Below are positions 23,012 to 34,622 of a stretch of DNA of 64,000 nt, in pieces (the stretch's first letter is position 1; each line of letters starts with the position of its first letter). Origin of the DNA: Aplectana chamaeleonis (lineage: Eukaryota; Nematoda; Chromadorea; Rhabditida; Cosmocercidae); assembly GCA_029168955.1 (NCBI GenBank), contig JAPDOI010000021.1:1153501-1217500 (forward strand). Reading direction: 5' to 3'. Below the pieces are notes generated by a model. The model made no database searches. It was not told the DNA's origin and worked only from the letters and a program-made list of their open reading frames with translations. The position numbers were made by a program, and so were the translations under genes.

Positions 23012-24240
23012 TTAAACTGAGGTCCAGCGCACGTCCTTTGATGTTCTGCACACTCACTCTAAGGTCCTGCAAACGTTCCATGATGTCCTGCACACTCCTA
23101 CTGAGGTCCTGCACACAATCTACGCAGCCTGCACACCCCTACTGGGGTCCTGCACATGTTCAATGATGTCCTGCACACTCCTACTAAGGTCCTGCACAGG
23201 TCCCATGATGTCCTGCACACTCCTACTGAGGTCCTGCATACATTCTACCACATCCTGCACACCCCTGCTGGGGCCCTGCACATGTTCAATGATGTCCTGC
23301 ACACTCCTACTAAGGTCCTGCACAGGTCACATGATGTCCTGCACACTCCTACTGAGGTCTTGCACACGTTCCATGATGTCCTGCACACTCCTACTGAGGT
23401 CCTGCACAGGCCCCATGATGTCCTGCACACTCCTACTGAGGTCCTGCACAGGTCCCATGATGTCCTGCACACTCCTACTAGGGTCTTGCACACGTTCCAT
23501 GATGTCCTGCACACTCCTACTGAGGTCCTGCACAGGTCCCATGATGTCCTGCACACTCCTACTAAGGTCGTGCACACGTTCCATGATGTCCTGCACACTC
23601 CTACTGAGGTCCTGCACGCATTCTACGACGTCCTGCACACCCCTACTGGAGTCCTGCACACGTCCCATGATGTCCTGCCCACTCCTACTACGGTCCTGCA
23701 CACGTTCCATGATGTCCTGCACACTCCTACTAAGGTCTTGCACACGTTCCATGATGTCCTGCACACTCCTACTGAGGTCCTGCACGCATTCTACGACGTC
23801 CTGCACACCCCTACTGGGGTCCTGCACACGTCCCATGATGTCCTGCCCACTCCTACTGAGGTCCTGCACGCATTCTGCGACGTCTTGCACACCCCTACTG
23901 GGGTCCTGCACACGTTCCATGATGTCCTGCACACTGCTACTGAGGTCCTGCACGCATTCTACGACGTCCTGCACACCCCTACTGGGGTCCTGCACACGTC
24001 CCATGATGTCCTGCACACTCCTACTGAGGTCCTGCACGCATTCTACGACGTCCTGCACACCCCTACTGGGGTCCTGCACACGTTCCATGATGTCCTGCAC
24101 ACTCCTACTGAGGTGCTGCACAGGTCCCATGATGTCCTGCACACTTCTACTAAGGTCCTGCACACGTTCGATGATGTCCTGCATACTCCTACTGAGGCCC
24201 TGTTTACATTCTACGGCGTCCTGCACACCCCTACTGAGGT
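23012..24240 (+). repeat. Satellite B array 6
   Basis: About 29 monomers, ending with CATTCTACGGCGTCC, a monomer that retains the satellite A-like ACGGCG core. Confidence 0.92.
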
Positions 24241-24620
24241 CTCACATAGTCAACCGACACTTCAGCACACCCTGCGACGCCTTCTTATCGATGGTGCGCC
24301 TGAAAAGAACACGCGCTGCGCTAAAAGCATCCCTCGCGCACAACGTCCTCTTCCGAGCCAGGCGTTTAGAGTAAACCACCCTGGAGAGCAAGGTGTTTAT
24401 ATGGAGTGTAAGAAAACAATGACTGATAACGAAAAACCCACCATTTTCATAAACTAATCTAGAGAGGCTGGTTTCCGAGTTTGAAACGCCCGTTAGGGGC
24501 CCAGAAGTCACTATGGTGAGTTCTGACAATTATTTTCGTCATTCCCGTGGCCGATTACCTATAGTCACAAATTTTCGAGCGATTTGGTCCACGCCTTCCA
24601 AAAAAATGGTTTTCGACAGA
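24241..24620 (+). repeat. Cassette tail, copy 6
   Basis: The most diverged tail copy (GTGCGCCTGAAAAGAACACG) with the same order of blocks. Confidence 0.88.
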
Positions 24621-24797
24621 CGGAGGCGGAGGCGGAGGCGGAGGCGGAGGCGGAGGCGGAGGCGGAGGCGGAGGCGGAGGCGGAGGCGGAGGCGGAGGCG
24701 GAGGCGGAGGCGGAGGCGGAGGCGGAGGCGGAGGCGGAGGCGGAGGCGGAGGCGGTGGCGGTGGCGGAGGCGGAGGCGGAGGCGGAGGCGGTGGTGG
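24621..24797 (+). repeat. (GGAGGC)n microsatellite, cassette 6 (longest)
   Basis: About 29 hexamers with a few GGTGGC variants, the longest tract in the window. It is potentially G-quadruplex-forming. Confidence 0.95.
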
Positions 24798-25011
24798 AGA
24801 ACGTTTTTACGTTCTTTGAGAGGTCATAACTTTAGAAAGCGGGGACCAGTTGGGATGAAAAGTTGCACACATACGTGATTTCTTGCAGCGCGTCGAATGG
24901 TGTACAGCTCATACCTCTGGTGACGGTACGAATAGGTGATCTCATTGTAGGGCATCCGCGCGGGAAGAGATCAAAGCCAAATCCTGGTGCGCGCTTCGCG
25001 CGCACCGCAAT
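24798..25011 (+). repeat. Cassette 3' segment with terminal hairpin, copy 6
   Basis: The hairpin at 24986-25006 has stem GGTGCGCGC, loop TTC and GCGCGCACC. Compared with GGTGAGCGC elsewhere, both arms have changed together, so pairing is conserved. Unique sequence begins right after CGCAA. Confidence 0.85.
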
Positions 25012-25302
25012 TCTGTCAAGATAAAGACAACCGCTGTTTGCGATTTAGTAAACGCCTCCATGACCAACCGACACCCTGCTACCTTTATTGCCAAATGAAG
25101 TGTAAGGATGTTTGTGTTTTCTGGATGCATATTTTGATTACCTCACATTTCCATCGTATATAAACCCGATTTAGAAAGGTTGGTGCATATAAACAGCTAA
25201 GCAGTTGAAATGAGTGGTTAAAGGGGAGAGGACGTGAAGAAGGGGGTGGTATACACTCTCTTATAGATGCACAAAACGATTTTGAAGCTCTGCGGTAACC
25301 TA
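25012..25302. other. Intergenic spacer between the cassette cluster and satellite A array 2
   Basis: About 290 bp without repeats found elsewhere in the window. I see no gene in it. Confidence 0.4.
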
Positions 25303-28300
25303 CTTCGGTCCCGCACACTTTCTTCGGCGTCCGGCGCAATCGCTTTGGGTCCCACACACGTTCTACGGCGTTCGCCGCACCCTACGTTAGGTCCCGCACA
25401 CTTTCTACGGCCTCTTGCGCACTCCCACTTGGGTCCCGCACACTTTATACGGCATCCTGTGCACTCCCACTTGGGTCCCGCACACTTTTATGAGTCTTGC
25501 GCACTCGCATTCGGGTCCCACACACTTTCTACGGCGTCCGGCGCACTCTACCTTGGGTCCCGCACACTTTCTACTGCGTCCTGAGCTTTCCCATATGGGT
25601 CCCGCAAATTTTCTACGGCGTCCGGCGCACTTACATTCGGGTCCCACACACTTTCTACGGCGTCCGGCGCACTCTACCTTTGGTCCCGCACACTTTTACG
25701 GCGTCCGGCGCACTCTATCTTGGGTCCCGCACAGTTTCTACTGCGTCCTGAGCTTTCCCATATGGGTCCCGCAATTTTTCTACGGCGTCCGGCGCACTCT
25801 ACCTTGGGTCCCGCACACTTTCTACGGTGTCCGGAGCACTCCCACTTGGGTCCCGCCCACTTTCTACGGCGTCTGGCGCACTTACATTCGGCTCACACAC
25901 ACTTTCTACGGCGTCCGGCGCACTCTACCTTGGGTCCCGCACACTTTCTACTGCGTCCTGAGCTTTCCCATATGGGTCCCGCAAATTTTCTACGGCGTCC
26001 GGCGCACTTACATTCGGGTCCCACACACTTTCTATGGGCGTCCGGCGCACTCTACCTTTGGTCCCGCACACTTTTACGGCGTCCGGCGCACTCTATCTTG
26101 GGTCCCGCACAGTTTCTACTGCGTCCTGAGCTTTCCCATATGGGTCCCGCAATTTTTCTACGGCGTCCGGCGCACTCTACCTTGGGTCCCGCACACTTTC
26201 TACGGCGTCCTGCGCTTTCCCATATGGGTCCCGCAAATTTTCTACGGCGTCCGGCGCACTTACATTCGGGTCCCACACACTTTCTACGGCGTCCGGCGCA
26301 CTCTACCTTTGGTCCCGCACACTTTTACGGCGTCCGGCGCACTCTATCTTGGGTCCCGCACAGTTTCTACTGCGTCCTGAGCTTTCCCATATGGGTCCCG
26401 CAATTTTTCTACGGCGTCCGGCGCACTCTACCTTGGGTCCCGCACACTTTTTATGGTGTCCTGAGCTTTCCCATTTGGGTTCCGCAAATTTTCTACGGCG
26501 TCCGGCGCACTCTACCTTGGGTCCCGCACACTTTCTACGGCATCCGGCGCACTCAACATTGGGTCCCGCACAATTTCTACGGCGCCCTGCGCACTCGCAT
26601 TCGGGTCCCACACACTTTCTACGGCGTCCGGCGGGCTCCCCCTTGGGTCCCGCACAATTTCTACGGCACACAGAGTACTCCCATTTGGGTCCCGCCCACT
26701 TTCTCCGGCGTCTGGCGCGCTTACATTCCGGACCCACACACTTTATATGGCGTCCGGCGCACTCTACCCTTGGTCCTGCACACTTTTACGGCGTCCGGCG
26801 CACTCTACCTTGGGTCCCGCACACTTTCTACTGCGTCCTGAGCTTTCCCATATGGGTCCCGCATTTTTTCTACGGCGTCCGGCGCACTCTACCTTGGCTC
26901 CCGCACACTATTACGGCGTCCGGCGCACTCTACCTTGGGTCCCGCACACTTTCTACGGCGTCCTTCGCCCTCTACCTTGTGTCCCGCTCACTTTCTACGG
27001 CATCCGGCACACTCTACCTTAGGTCCCGCACACTTTCTACGGCGTCCTGCGCACTCACGTTCGGGTCCCGCCCACTTTCTACGGCGTCCGGCGCACTCTA
27101 CCTTCGGTCCCACACACTTTTACGGCGTCCGGCGCACTCTACCTTGGGTCCCGCACACTTTCTACGGCGTCCTGAGCTTTCCCATTTGGGTCCCGCAAAT
27201 TTTCTACGGCGTCCCGCGCACTTTCTACAGCATCCGGCGCACTCAACATTGGGTCCCGCACACTTTCTACGGCGTCCTGCGCGCTCGCATTCGGGTCACA
27301 CACACTTTCTACGACGTCCGGCGGGCTCCCACTTGGGTCCCGCACAATTTCCACGGCACACAGAAAACTCCCATATGGGTCCCGCCCACTTTCTCCGGCG
27401 TCTGGCGCGCTTACATTCCGGACCCACACACTTTATACGGCGTCCGGCCCACTCTACCCTTGGTCCTGCACACTTTTACGGCGTCCGGCGCACTCTACCT
27501 TGGGTCCCGCACACTTTCTAATGCGTCCTGAGCTTTCCCATATGGGTCCCGCAAATTTTCTACGGCGTCCTGCGCACTCTACCTTGGGTCCCGCACACTT
27601 TCTAATGCGTCCTGAGCTTTCCCATATGGGTCCCGCAAATTTTCTACGGCGTCCTGCGCACTCTACCTTGGGTCCCCCACACTTTCTACGGCGTCCTACG
27701 CACTCTACCTTGGGTCCCGCACACTTTCTACGGCATCCGGCGCACTCAACATTGGGTCCCGCACACTTTCTACGGCGTCCTGCGCGCTCGCATTCGGGTC
27801 ACACACACTTTCTACGGCGTCCGGCGGGCTCCCCCTTGGGTCCCGCACAATTTTTACGGCACACAGAGTACTCCCATTTGTGTCCCGCCCACTTTCTCCG
27901 GCGTCTGGCGCGCTTACATTCCGGACCCACACACTTTATACGGCGTCCGGCGCACTCTATCCATGGTCCTGCACACTTTTACGGCGTCCGGCGCACTCTA
28001 CCTTGGGTCCCGCACACTTTCTACTGCGTCCTGAGCTTTCCCATATGGGTCCCACAAATTTTCCACGGCGCCCTGCGCACTCTACCTTGGGTCCCGCACA
28101 CTTTCTACGGCATCCGACGCACTCAGCATTGGGTCCCGCACACTTTCGACGGCGTCCTGCGCACTCTACCTTGGGTCCCGCACACTTTCTACTGCGTCCT
28201 GAGCTTTCCCATATGGGTCCCGCATTTTTTCTACGACATCCGGCGCACTCTACCTTGGGTCCCGCACACCTTTACGGCGTCCGGTGCACTCTACCTTGGG

Positions 28301-28915
28301 TCCCGCACACTTTCTACGGCGTCCTGCGCACTCTACCTTGTGTCCCGCACACTTTCACGGCGTCCGGCGCACTCTACCTTGGGTCATGCACACTTTCTAC
28401 GGCGTCCTAAGCTCTCCCATTTGGGTCCCGCAAATTTTCTACGGCGTCCGGCGCACTCTACCTTGGGTCCCGCGCTTCTTCTACGGCGTCCTGCGCACTC
28501 TACCTTGGGTCCCGCGCACTTTCTACGGCATCCGGCGCACTCAACATTGGGTCCCGCACACTTTCTACGGCGTCCTGCGCGCTCGCATTCGGGTCACACA
28601 CACTTTCTACGGCGTCCGGCGGGCTCCTCCTTGGGTCCCGCAAACTTTCTACGGCATACAGAGCACTCCCATTTGGGTCCCGCCCACTTTCTCCGGCGTC
28701 TGGCGCACTTACATTCTGGACCCACACACTTTCTACGGCGTCCGGCGCACTCTACCTTGGGTCCCGCACACTTTCTACGGCGTCCTGAGCTTTCCCATTT
28801 GGGTCCCGCAAATTTTCTACGGCGTCCGGCGCACTCTACCTTGGGTACCGCACACCTTTACGGCGTCCGGCGCACTCTACCTTGGGTCCCACACACTTTC
28901 TACGGTGTTCTGCGC
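25303..28915 (+). repeat. Satellite A array 2
   Basis: About 86 monomers of the 42-bp satellite A family, more heterogeneous than array 1. New monomer types include CTGAGCTTTCCCATATGGG, CACTCTACCTTGGG and CACTCAACATTGGG, and recurring blocks point to local higher-order repeats. Some monomers are shortened (CACACTTTTACGG), so frames shift along the array. Confidence 0.93.
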
Positions 28916-29048
28916 GCTCTTGAGCCCGTACCCGTAAAGTCGCCCGTCTTGAAAGTCAAGCCGAATAAACGGTCAAACAAACACAGAGAAACGCATACAT
29001 ACATACACACACACGCACACACAAATTTACCAAAATATATATAGCAAG
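28916..29048. repeat. Array border with CA-rich microsatellite
   Basis: Border of satellite A, followed by an ACATACATACACACACACG-type tract at about 28990-29025. Confidence 0.6.
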
Positions 29049-29454
29049 GATGTTTACGTGTTTTTGTCTTTCTTGACCCTCAATTTTGAGGTTGCACAAA
29101 AATTGAGCAACCAACTTCAAATTTTGACAGGAGCTAGGTGCAAACAAAACCAGCTCCCTGGCCAAAAATGAGCTCTCTAGCTCAACGATAAGTATTCCAA
29201 CAAGATCGTGAACGCCAACTGAAAAAAAAGGAGATGAACATTTTTTCGACCAAAATGACGTGGTTTTGACACTTTTTCTCGAATCTCAGGTAACCATTTC
29301 GGACCATTTTTTGAACAGTTATTCACCTTTCTAAAGTATATTAAATGCAAAAAGAACGGTCTTCCTACGTTTACTCTGGAAACTGATACTGAGATCAGGG
29401 GGTTGCGCGAAGGCGAATCAAAGCCAAATCTGGTGAGCGCTTCGCGCTCACCAC
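29049..29454 (+). mobile_element. Hairpin-ended dispersed element E, copy 1
   Basis: About 405 bp from TGTTTACGTGTTTTTGTCTT to the hairpin at 29432-29452. It recurs nearly unchanged at 35229-35631. The shared 3' end (AAGCCAAATC, then the GGTGAGCGC hairpin and CACA) matches the cassette 3' end although the bodies differ. No inverted terminal repeats are seen. A 3' hairpin without TIRs recalls non-autonomous Helitron-like elements, but no CTRR terminus is visible. Confidence 0.7.
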
Positions 29455-29725
29455 AATATACAAGATTATGTAGCTTGATTAGATATGCTAGGGTGAAATA
29501 CCCTACGATATCGCAGAGCAGAATTCGACTTGCATTTGTGCTACAAGATCGTGGATTGTTTCTGCGAGATTCCCTTTGACAGCCTTTTCGTATTTACTCG
29601 CTAATGTGTCCGTTCTCGCCAACATGGATTCCAACTTGAACGGAAATTCACCTCTAAAGGTGGCATATTGATTTTTGGGGTGCCCTTTTTGGGGTGATCA
29701 AATAAATAAATAAATATTAAAATCA
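29455..29725. other. Unassigned sequence with AAAT microsatellite
   Basis: An (AAAT)n stretch lies near 29698-29716. Nothing else was recognised. Confidence 0.4.
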
Positions 29726-29850
29726 TTGGCGTTTAAGGTTGTCAGGACTTGGAACAAATTGCCTTCAGAAATCGCTGGAGGCGGAAATTTTTCGATGATT
29801 CGAAGCACTGTCCAGGAACGATGTCAGGTCACAAGGGACAACTCAGGCAA
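29726..29850 (+). pseudogene. Possible LINE reverse-transcriptase C-terminal remnant
   Basis: The frame reads KVVRTWNKLPSEI, resembling the WN-LP motif near the C-terminus of many non-LTR retrotransposon reverse transcriptases. Downstream residues to 30070 are not recognised, and no other RT motif is present. Chance similarity is possible. Confidence 0.3.
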
Positions 29851-30829
29851 AGTCAAATGTCGACAGCAGGTTGGTCCGCCCCTTTCTCGAGTGACCGGGC
29901 ACTCACAGGTTCTTTCGGGAGAAAAACATGGACCCGTTATTGACCTGCTATCGACCTGTCGATATCAGGTTCACGGCAGGCTGATAAGGCAGCACATCCT
30001 ATCGCCGGTGATCATTGATTGTCCGATTCTCCGGATGCTTGGCGAATTATTCAGCCGGTTGCGCAATTGAAGAACCTGCTTTTATTTTTTTGTCTCTCGT
30101 AAAGCACACCTGTTTTTGTCCAATAACGTGCAAATCAGTCCTGGTATCGAATGGAATTAATACTCAAATAGTGTTCTAGGAATTTTTGAGGTATTCTTAT
30201 ACTTTATTGACTCTTATTATTATTTATTTGAAATCCTGAAACATTCTTTTTTGAATATTCGATTCTGTCGTGATTTTTTTTCCTGTTTTGCATTTCGACT
30301 TAGCGGAAGTGTCATATTTATCGCCTCTCGAGTGTTCCATTCCTTCGATAATTCGAAAATACTTTTGTCTTCGATCAGGTTAAATTTCCGTTTGTTCGAA
30401 TATTTGTCTCAATTCAGCTTACATTGCCCTTCGGGAGAAGTCCATTTTTACATGTATTTTACTTCAAAACCATTTCAAATTCGAAATGGAATAATTGCTC
30501 GAATATTTGTGCAAATGTTCACACGTAATACGATTAAATCGAGTATAGGACATATTTTTGAACTTATTCATTTGTTCGAAAATTTCTGAAAGACTCACGC
30601 ATGATTTAGATCCATTGAGAGACTTAATGAAGATCATAGTGGAGAAACTCTCCACATTTCTCATTAGGTCTAGTATTGATGCTGTAGTTAAAAGCAGGAT
30701 TCGCGATAAAAACGGTTTTTGAGCTCTCTTCATGAGAGTGTAGATTTCGTCATCACCAAAGTACAAGTGAAAAAAAACCGGAAATTTGCGGTAAAAACGC
30801 TCAACAACAACTCAGGCAGTAACTCCGGC
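29851..30829. other. AT-rich sequence without recognised genes
   Basis: Frames of 60-114 codons exist but show no familiar motif, no consistent splice pattern and no repeat copies in the window. Confidence 0.35.
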
Positions 30830-31580
30830 TGAGGGGGCGGGCAATTCCGGCTGACTAAACATTGTACCCGGGCATGCCCCGGTATTCACTGCCCCCTCAG
30901 CCGGTAAATGGTGGAGCGCTCAGCCGGCAAGTGGTGGCCCCCTCAGCCCGCATTCACTGTCCCCTCAGCCGGTAAATGGCTGTCCCCTCAGCCCGCATTC
31001 ACTGTCCCCTCAGCCGGTAAATGGAGGTCCGCTCTGCCGGTATTAGTTGCTTAGCGCGTGAATGATATCGATCTGCAAGAGTAAATAAAGCCCCTAGTAG
31101 GCTCCCCCTATTCCCCAGCAAGTTCGAGGCTTGCGTTTCATTTCTGAAGCGGCAAGCCTTAACTTGCTTCAAAAATCATGAACTGACCCGCTGTCACGTC
31201 CCCACGGTCACAACGAACCGTAAGGGGTGAGGGGTCAATGATCCAAACCGTGTGGATGACCACCAGTTCGAATGCCAACACCCGAATCAGCTCGAAGCCC
31301 ATTTCGCCCGCTCCGTATATGAGCCTGGTTCGCTTTAGTGTCTGCCCGCTCAGCCGGTAAAGCCATGCCCCTCAGCCGGTAATGCTATGTCTACCCGATC
31401 AGCCGGCGACATGCTCAGCCGTGGATTTATGTTTGCCCGCTCAGCCGGTAAAGTCATGCCCCTCAGCCGGTAAAATGCATGCCAGCCCGCTCAGCCGGTA
31501 AGACGCTCCGCCCCCAAAATAAGCCTGCCCGCTCAGCCGGCGAGCCTACTTCTCCGCCCGCTCAGCCGGTGTTATTATCT
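30830..31580 (+). repeat. Degenerate short repeats with CTCAGCCGGTAAATGG
   Basis: CCCCTCAGCCGGTAAATGG, GCCCGCTCAGCCGGTAA and shortened forms recur more than 15 times with irregular spacing, mixed with non-repetitive sequence. The irregular spacing and short core rule out a CRISPR array. Confidence 0.8.
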
Positions 31581-31663
31581 GAGAAGGTGTGACGGCTAAT
31601 TACCGGTGTCGGCTGGCCCCCTAATTAACGAGATTTTCATTAATGCATGCTTAATGTAGTACC

Positions 31664-31990
31664 AGGATTTGGCTTTGATCTCTTCCCGCGCGGATGCCCC
31701 ACAATGAGATCACCTATTTATACCCTCACCAGAGGTATTAGCTGTACACCATTCGATGCGCTGCAAGAAATTACATATGTGTGCAACTTTTCATCCCAAC
31801 TGGTCCCCGCTTTCTAAAGTTATGACCTCTCAAAGTACGCAGAAACGTTCTCGACCACAGCTTCCGCCTCCATCACGGTCGCAGCCACCACCTCCGTCCG
31901 TCGAATTCCATTTTTTTTTGGAAGGTGTGGACCAAATTGCTTGAAAATTTGTGACTAGAGGTAATCGGCCACGGGAATGCCGAAAATGAT
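31664..31990 (-). repeat. Dispersed copy of cassette 3' half (reverse)
   Basis: Reverse-strand copy of the region around the (GGAGGC)n tract: the 3' segment, a degenerate hexamer tract at about 31855-31905 and the ACGGACGGAGGTGG side up to about the GACAATTATTTTCG border. No satellite B lies next to it, so this part can move independently of the array. Confidence 0.8.
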
Positions 31991-32030
31991 TATTGTTGTG
32001 CTTTAATGTGCATTAATGCATGCTTATTGT

Positions 32031-32220
32031 GGTGTGCGCGAAGCGCGCACCAGGATTTGGCTCTGATCTCTTCCCGCGCGGATGCCCTACACTGAGATCA
32101 CCTATTCATACCGTCACCGATCGATATGTGCTGCAAGAAATTACATATGTGTGCAACTTTTCATCCTAACTGGTCCCCGCTTTCTAAAGATATGACCTCT
32201 CAAAGTACTCAAAAACGTTA
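32031..32220 (-). repeat. Dispersed cassette 3' end with hairpin (reverse)
   Basis: Hairpin 32031-32051 followed by the reverse copy of the 3' segment as far as AGTACTC(A)AAAACGTT. The truncated copy again terminates at the hairpin. Confidence 0.75.
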
Positions 32221-32667
32221 ACTAATTAATTGCCCCCTAATTAACGAGATTTTCATTTATGCATGCTCATCCGCTTTTTATTTTGCTCCTAAAATAGTCA
32301 GTAGTCTACAGAAGTGCTCAGAAATTATTTTAGAAGCAAAATAAACGTTGACAAAACAGCCATATATAGAAATCTCGATACTTGAAGGTTAACGGACAAA
32401 GCAATAACTTGTTCCTGAGCGCTTTTTCTACAACTTTCCACTTTTTTCACATTCGTGATGGTCAGATCTACTTTCTTATGAGGATAGCACAACCATCGTT
32501 TTTATCGCAAACCCTGCCTCTGATTAATGAACATGGGCAATCGTCGTTAGGTTTTAAATGAGACAATAATTCAATTATCGCGTTTTCAGAACACCTCGGA
32601 TGAAAGAATTATGCGGATAGTCACTATTGAAAAACTTCTCATGAATAAGTTTTTCGATTGTAACCAC
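32221..32667. other. Unassigned AT-rich sequence
   Basis: I see no repeat or gene that I can support. Confidence 0.3.
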
Positions 32668-33122
32668 TTAAAGGCAGTGTTCACGATAAATTTCACTTCC
32701 GATATCTCCACGGCTTACGGAAGGTCTGGTGCCCTATATAGCAAGGCATGCTTAAAAAGGACACGAAAGACGCGTTTTTGAGCAAAAATAGGCCCTCTCT
32801 TGTTTACGCTGATTTTTGAGCGTGGAGGAATTGACCGCTAGAAGAATGATGCCTATCAGTGCAATGAAGCAAACAGCTCACTTATCAGCACTTCCTTCAC
32901 TTGATCATTCCTATAATCTGAGTCTTCATTTGCTCCTTTCAAGGGGCGGATCTGGGGCACGGGGCGTGTCTGGGGCACCAAAACGCTTCTTTGCAGCTGT
33001 TATTTTGCCACTCCTGTCTCGTTTTCTACCGTTCCTTTGGCACTGGGAGCCTAGGATCCTTCTCCCCTATCATTTTACTGTGGAAAGTCAACGAGGATGA
33101 TCATCGTGAACGCTGCCTTTAA
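32668..33122. mobile_element. TTAA-flanked MITE, copy 1
   Basis: The left end is TTAAAGGCAGTGTTCACGAT and the right end ATCGTGAACGCTGCCTTTAA: inverted termini with a TTAA target duplication, as in piggyBac-type MITEs. The internal 94-codon frame has no recognised domain. Confidence 0.8.
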
Positions 33123-33663
33123 AGGCAGTGGCTGGTTGAATCGAATTCTCAAATACTCGAATCTTCTACTTATTTGGATGTATATCACTCAGGCGCCCTT
33201 AGTCTGGGTCAGAAGTGCGGCGGCACGCTGCTTGAACATCTTTCATAGTCCTGGCAGCAAGCGCGCGGTGGGATATAAAATTTTTCACCGCGCGGGGCGT
33301 GCGCGACGGGCTTGTCGCCCATCCAGGGGCGGCATGCATCGCGCCGCGCGCGTGTGCGAAAATGAACGGCGAGCGCGGAGACCCAAACGAGGACCCAAGA
33401 ACGAGAGCGAGCGTCCAGCGCGGAGTGTTTCAGATGGCGTACAGAGTTTTCCGGAGCAACGCGATGGTATATGTCAAGGCGACGCGAAACTCGCGTTGGT
33501 GTTTAGGTGTGGACACTGTGCGAAGGCTGGGCGATGACGCGCAATCGCGTGCCTACGCAATCTCGCGTAAGCGGGCAGCAGCAATTTTTCTCTGAAATTA
33601 GCAGCAGCTCCTTAGTGTTTGTTTCAGCGCAAGCGGTTCTTAATTCAATGTTTTCATAGTGTG
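33123..33663. other. GC-rich segment without recognised gene
   Basis: A 146-codon frame (33097-33537) is rich in Arg and Ala because of the local GC content (CGCGCGGTG, GCGCCGCGCGCG). It starts inside the MITE and has no motif I know. The CAGGGGCGGCATGCAT piece is shared with the foldback at 34819. Confidence 0.4.
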
Positions 33664-34300
33664 ATTCCTGAAAGTTTAGGTTCCTGGCAAAAGTAAAGAT
33701 TTGGCATGGCCATAGAAATATACTCAGTTAAAAAGGGAAGATAAAGAAAAATGAAAAAAGGTTTTGAAATATTCCTGAGAACGATTTGGCGTAGAATAAT
33801 TTGTTTTTCGGGAAATGAAGTGAAATAGTTGAAAGTATGATTTGGCAGTCGAGTTTGAACCAACTATTGATAAGAGTTGTGCAAAACGAGAGATCGCCTT
33901 GTCTGTGCTTATCCGTAGAACATATCGAAGCAAAATCACGCGTGTTGATTTTACTTCACCTAATACGTGAAGACCGCCGCATCACAGCTCCCGAAAAAGT
34001 TTTGATGCTTCCCATTTCACGCGTGATTTCGCTTTGATATGTTCTACGGATAAGCACAGACAAGGCGATCTCTCGTTTTGCGCAACTCTTATCAATAATT
34101 GGTTCAAACTCGACTGCCAAATCATACTTTCAACTATTTCACTTCATTTCCCGAAAAACAAATTATTCTACGCCAAATCGTTCTCAGGAATATTTCAAAA
34201 CCTTTTTTTTATTTTTCTTTATCTTCCCTTTTTAACTGAGTATATTTCTATGGCCATGCCAAATCTTCACTTTTGCCAGGAACCTAAACTTTCAGGAATT
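33664..34300. mobile_element. Foldback element, long-TIR family FB-B
   Basis: Arms 33664-33950 and 34016-34300 are nearly perfect inverted copies around a ~65-bp centre. The ends are ATTCCTGAAAGTTTAGG, resembling the TTTCTGAAAGTTGGG ends of FB-A. Both families also carry the ATTTGGCA motif and ACGCGTGATTT near the centre, so they may be distantly related. Confidence 0.88.
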
Positions 34301-34384
34301 GCATTTATTTTTCCTAAAGGTTTCCTTTCTAACATGATTTATGCCTGGTGGTGTTAGATGAAAGTAAACCCACTGATTTCCTGC

Positions 34385-34622
34385 CCCCCCCCCCTCCTTC
34401 TATGACGTCCTGCGCACTCCAACTGATGGCCTGCTTACTTTCTTTAACGTCCTGCACACGCCCACTGATGTCCTGCACACTTCCTCTGATGTCCTGTACA
34501 CTTTCTATGATGTCCTGCACACTCCCACTAATGTCCTGCACCCTTCCACTGATGTCCTGCACACTTTCTATGACATCCTGCACACTCCCACTAATGTCCT
34601 GCGCACAATCTGTTACATCTTG
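34385..34622 (+). repeat. Satellite B-type patch
   Basis: About six diverged monomers (CTATGATGTCCTGCACACTC) outside the main cluster. They run directly into satellite A monomers at ~34623 without an intervening spacer. Confidence 0.85.

Noticed and set aside
24584..24829. EA-, R-, or P-rich proteins across the GGAGGC tracts
   Set aside because: They are pure products of the hexamer repeat, open in several frames on both strands.
30830..31580. CRISPR-like repeats with CTCAGCCGGTAAATGG
   Set aside because: Spacing is irregular, the cores are degenerate and spacers are not of uniform length.
33097..33537. 146-codon protein-coding gene
   Set aside because: It starts inside a MITE end, its composition follows local GC, and there are no domain or splice cues.
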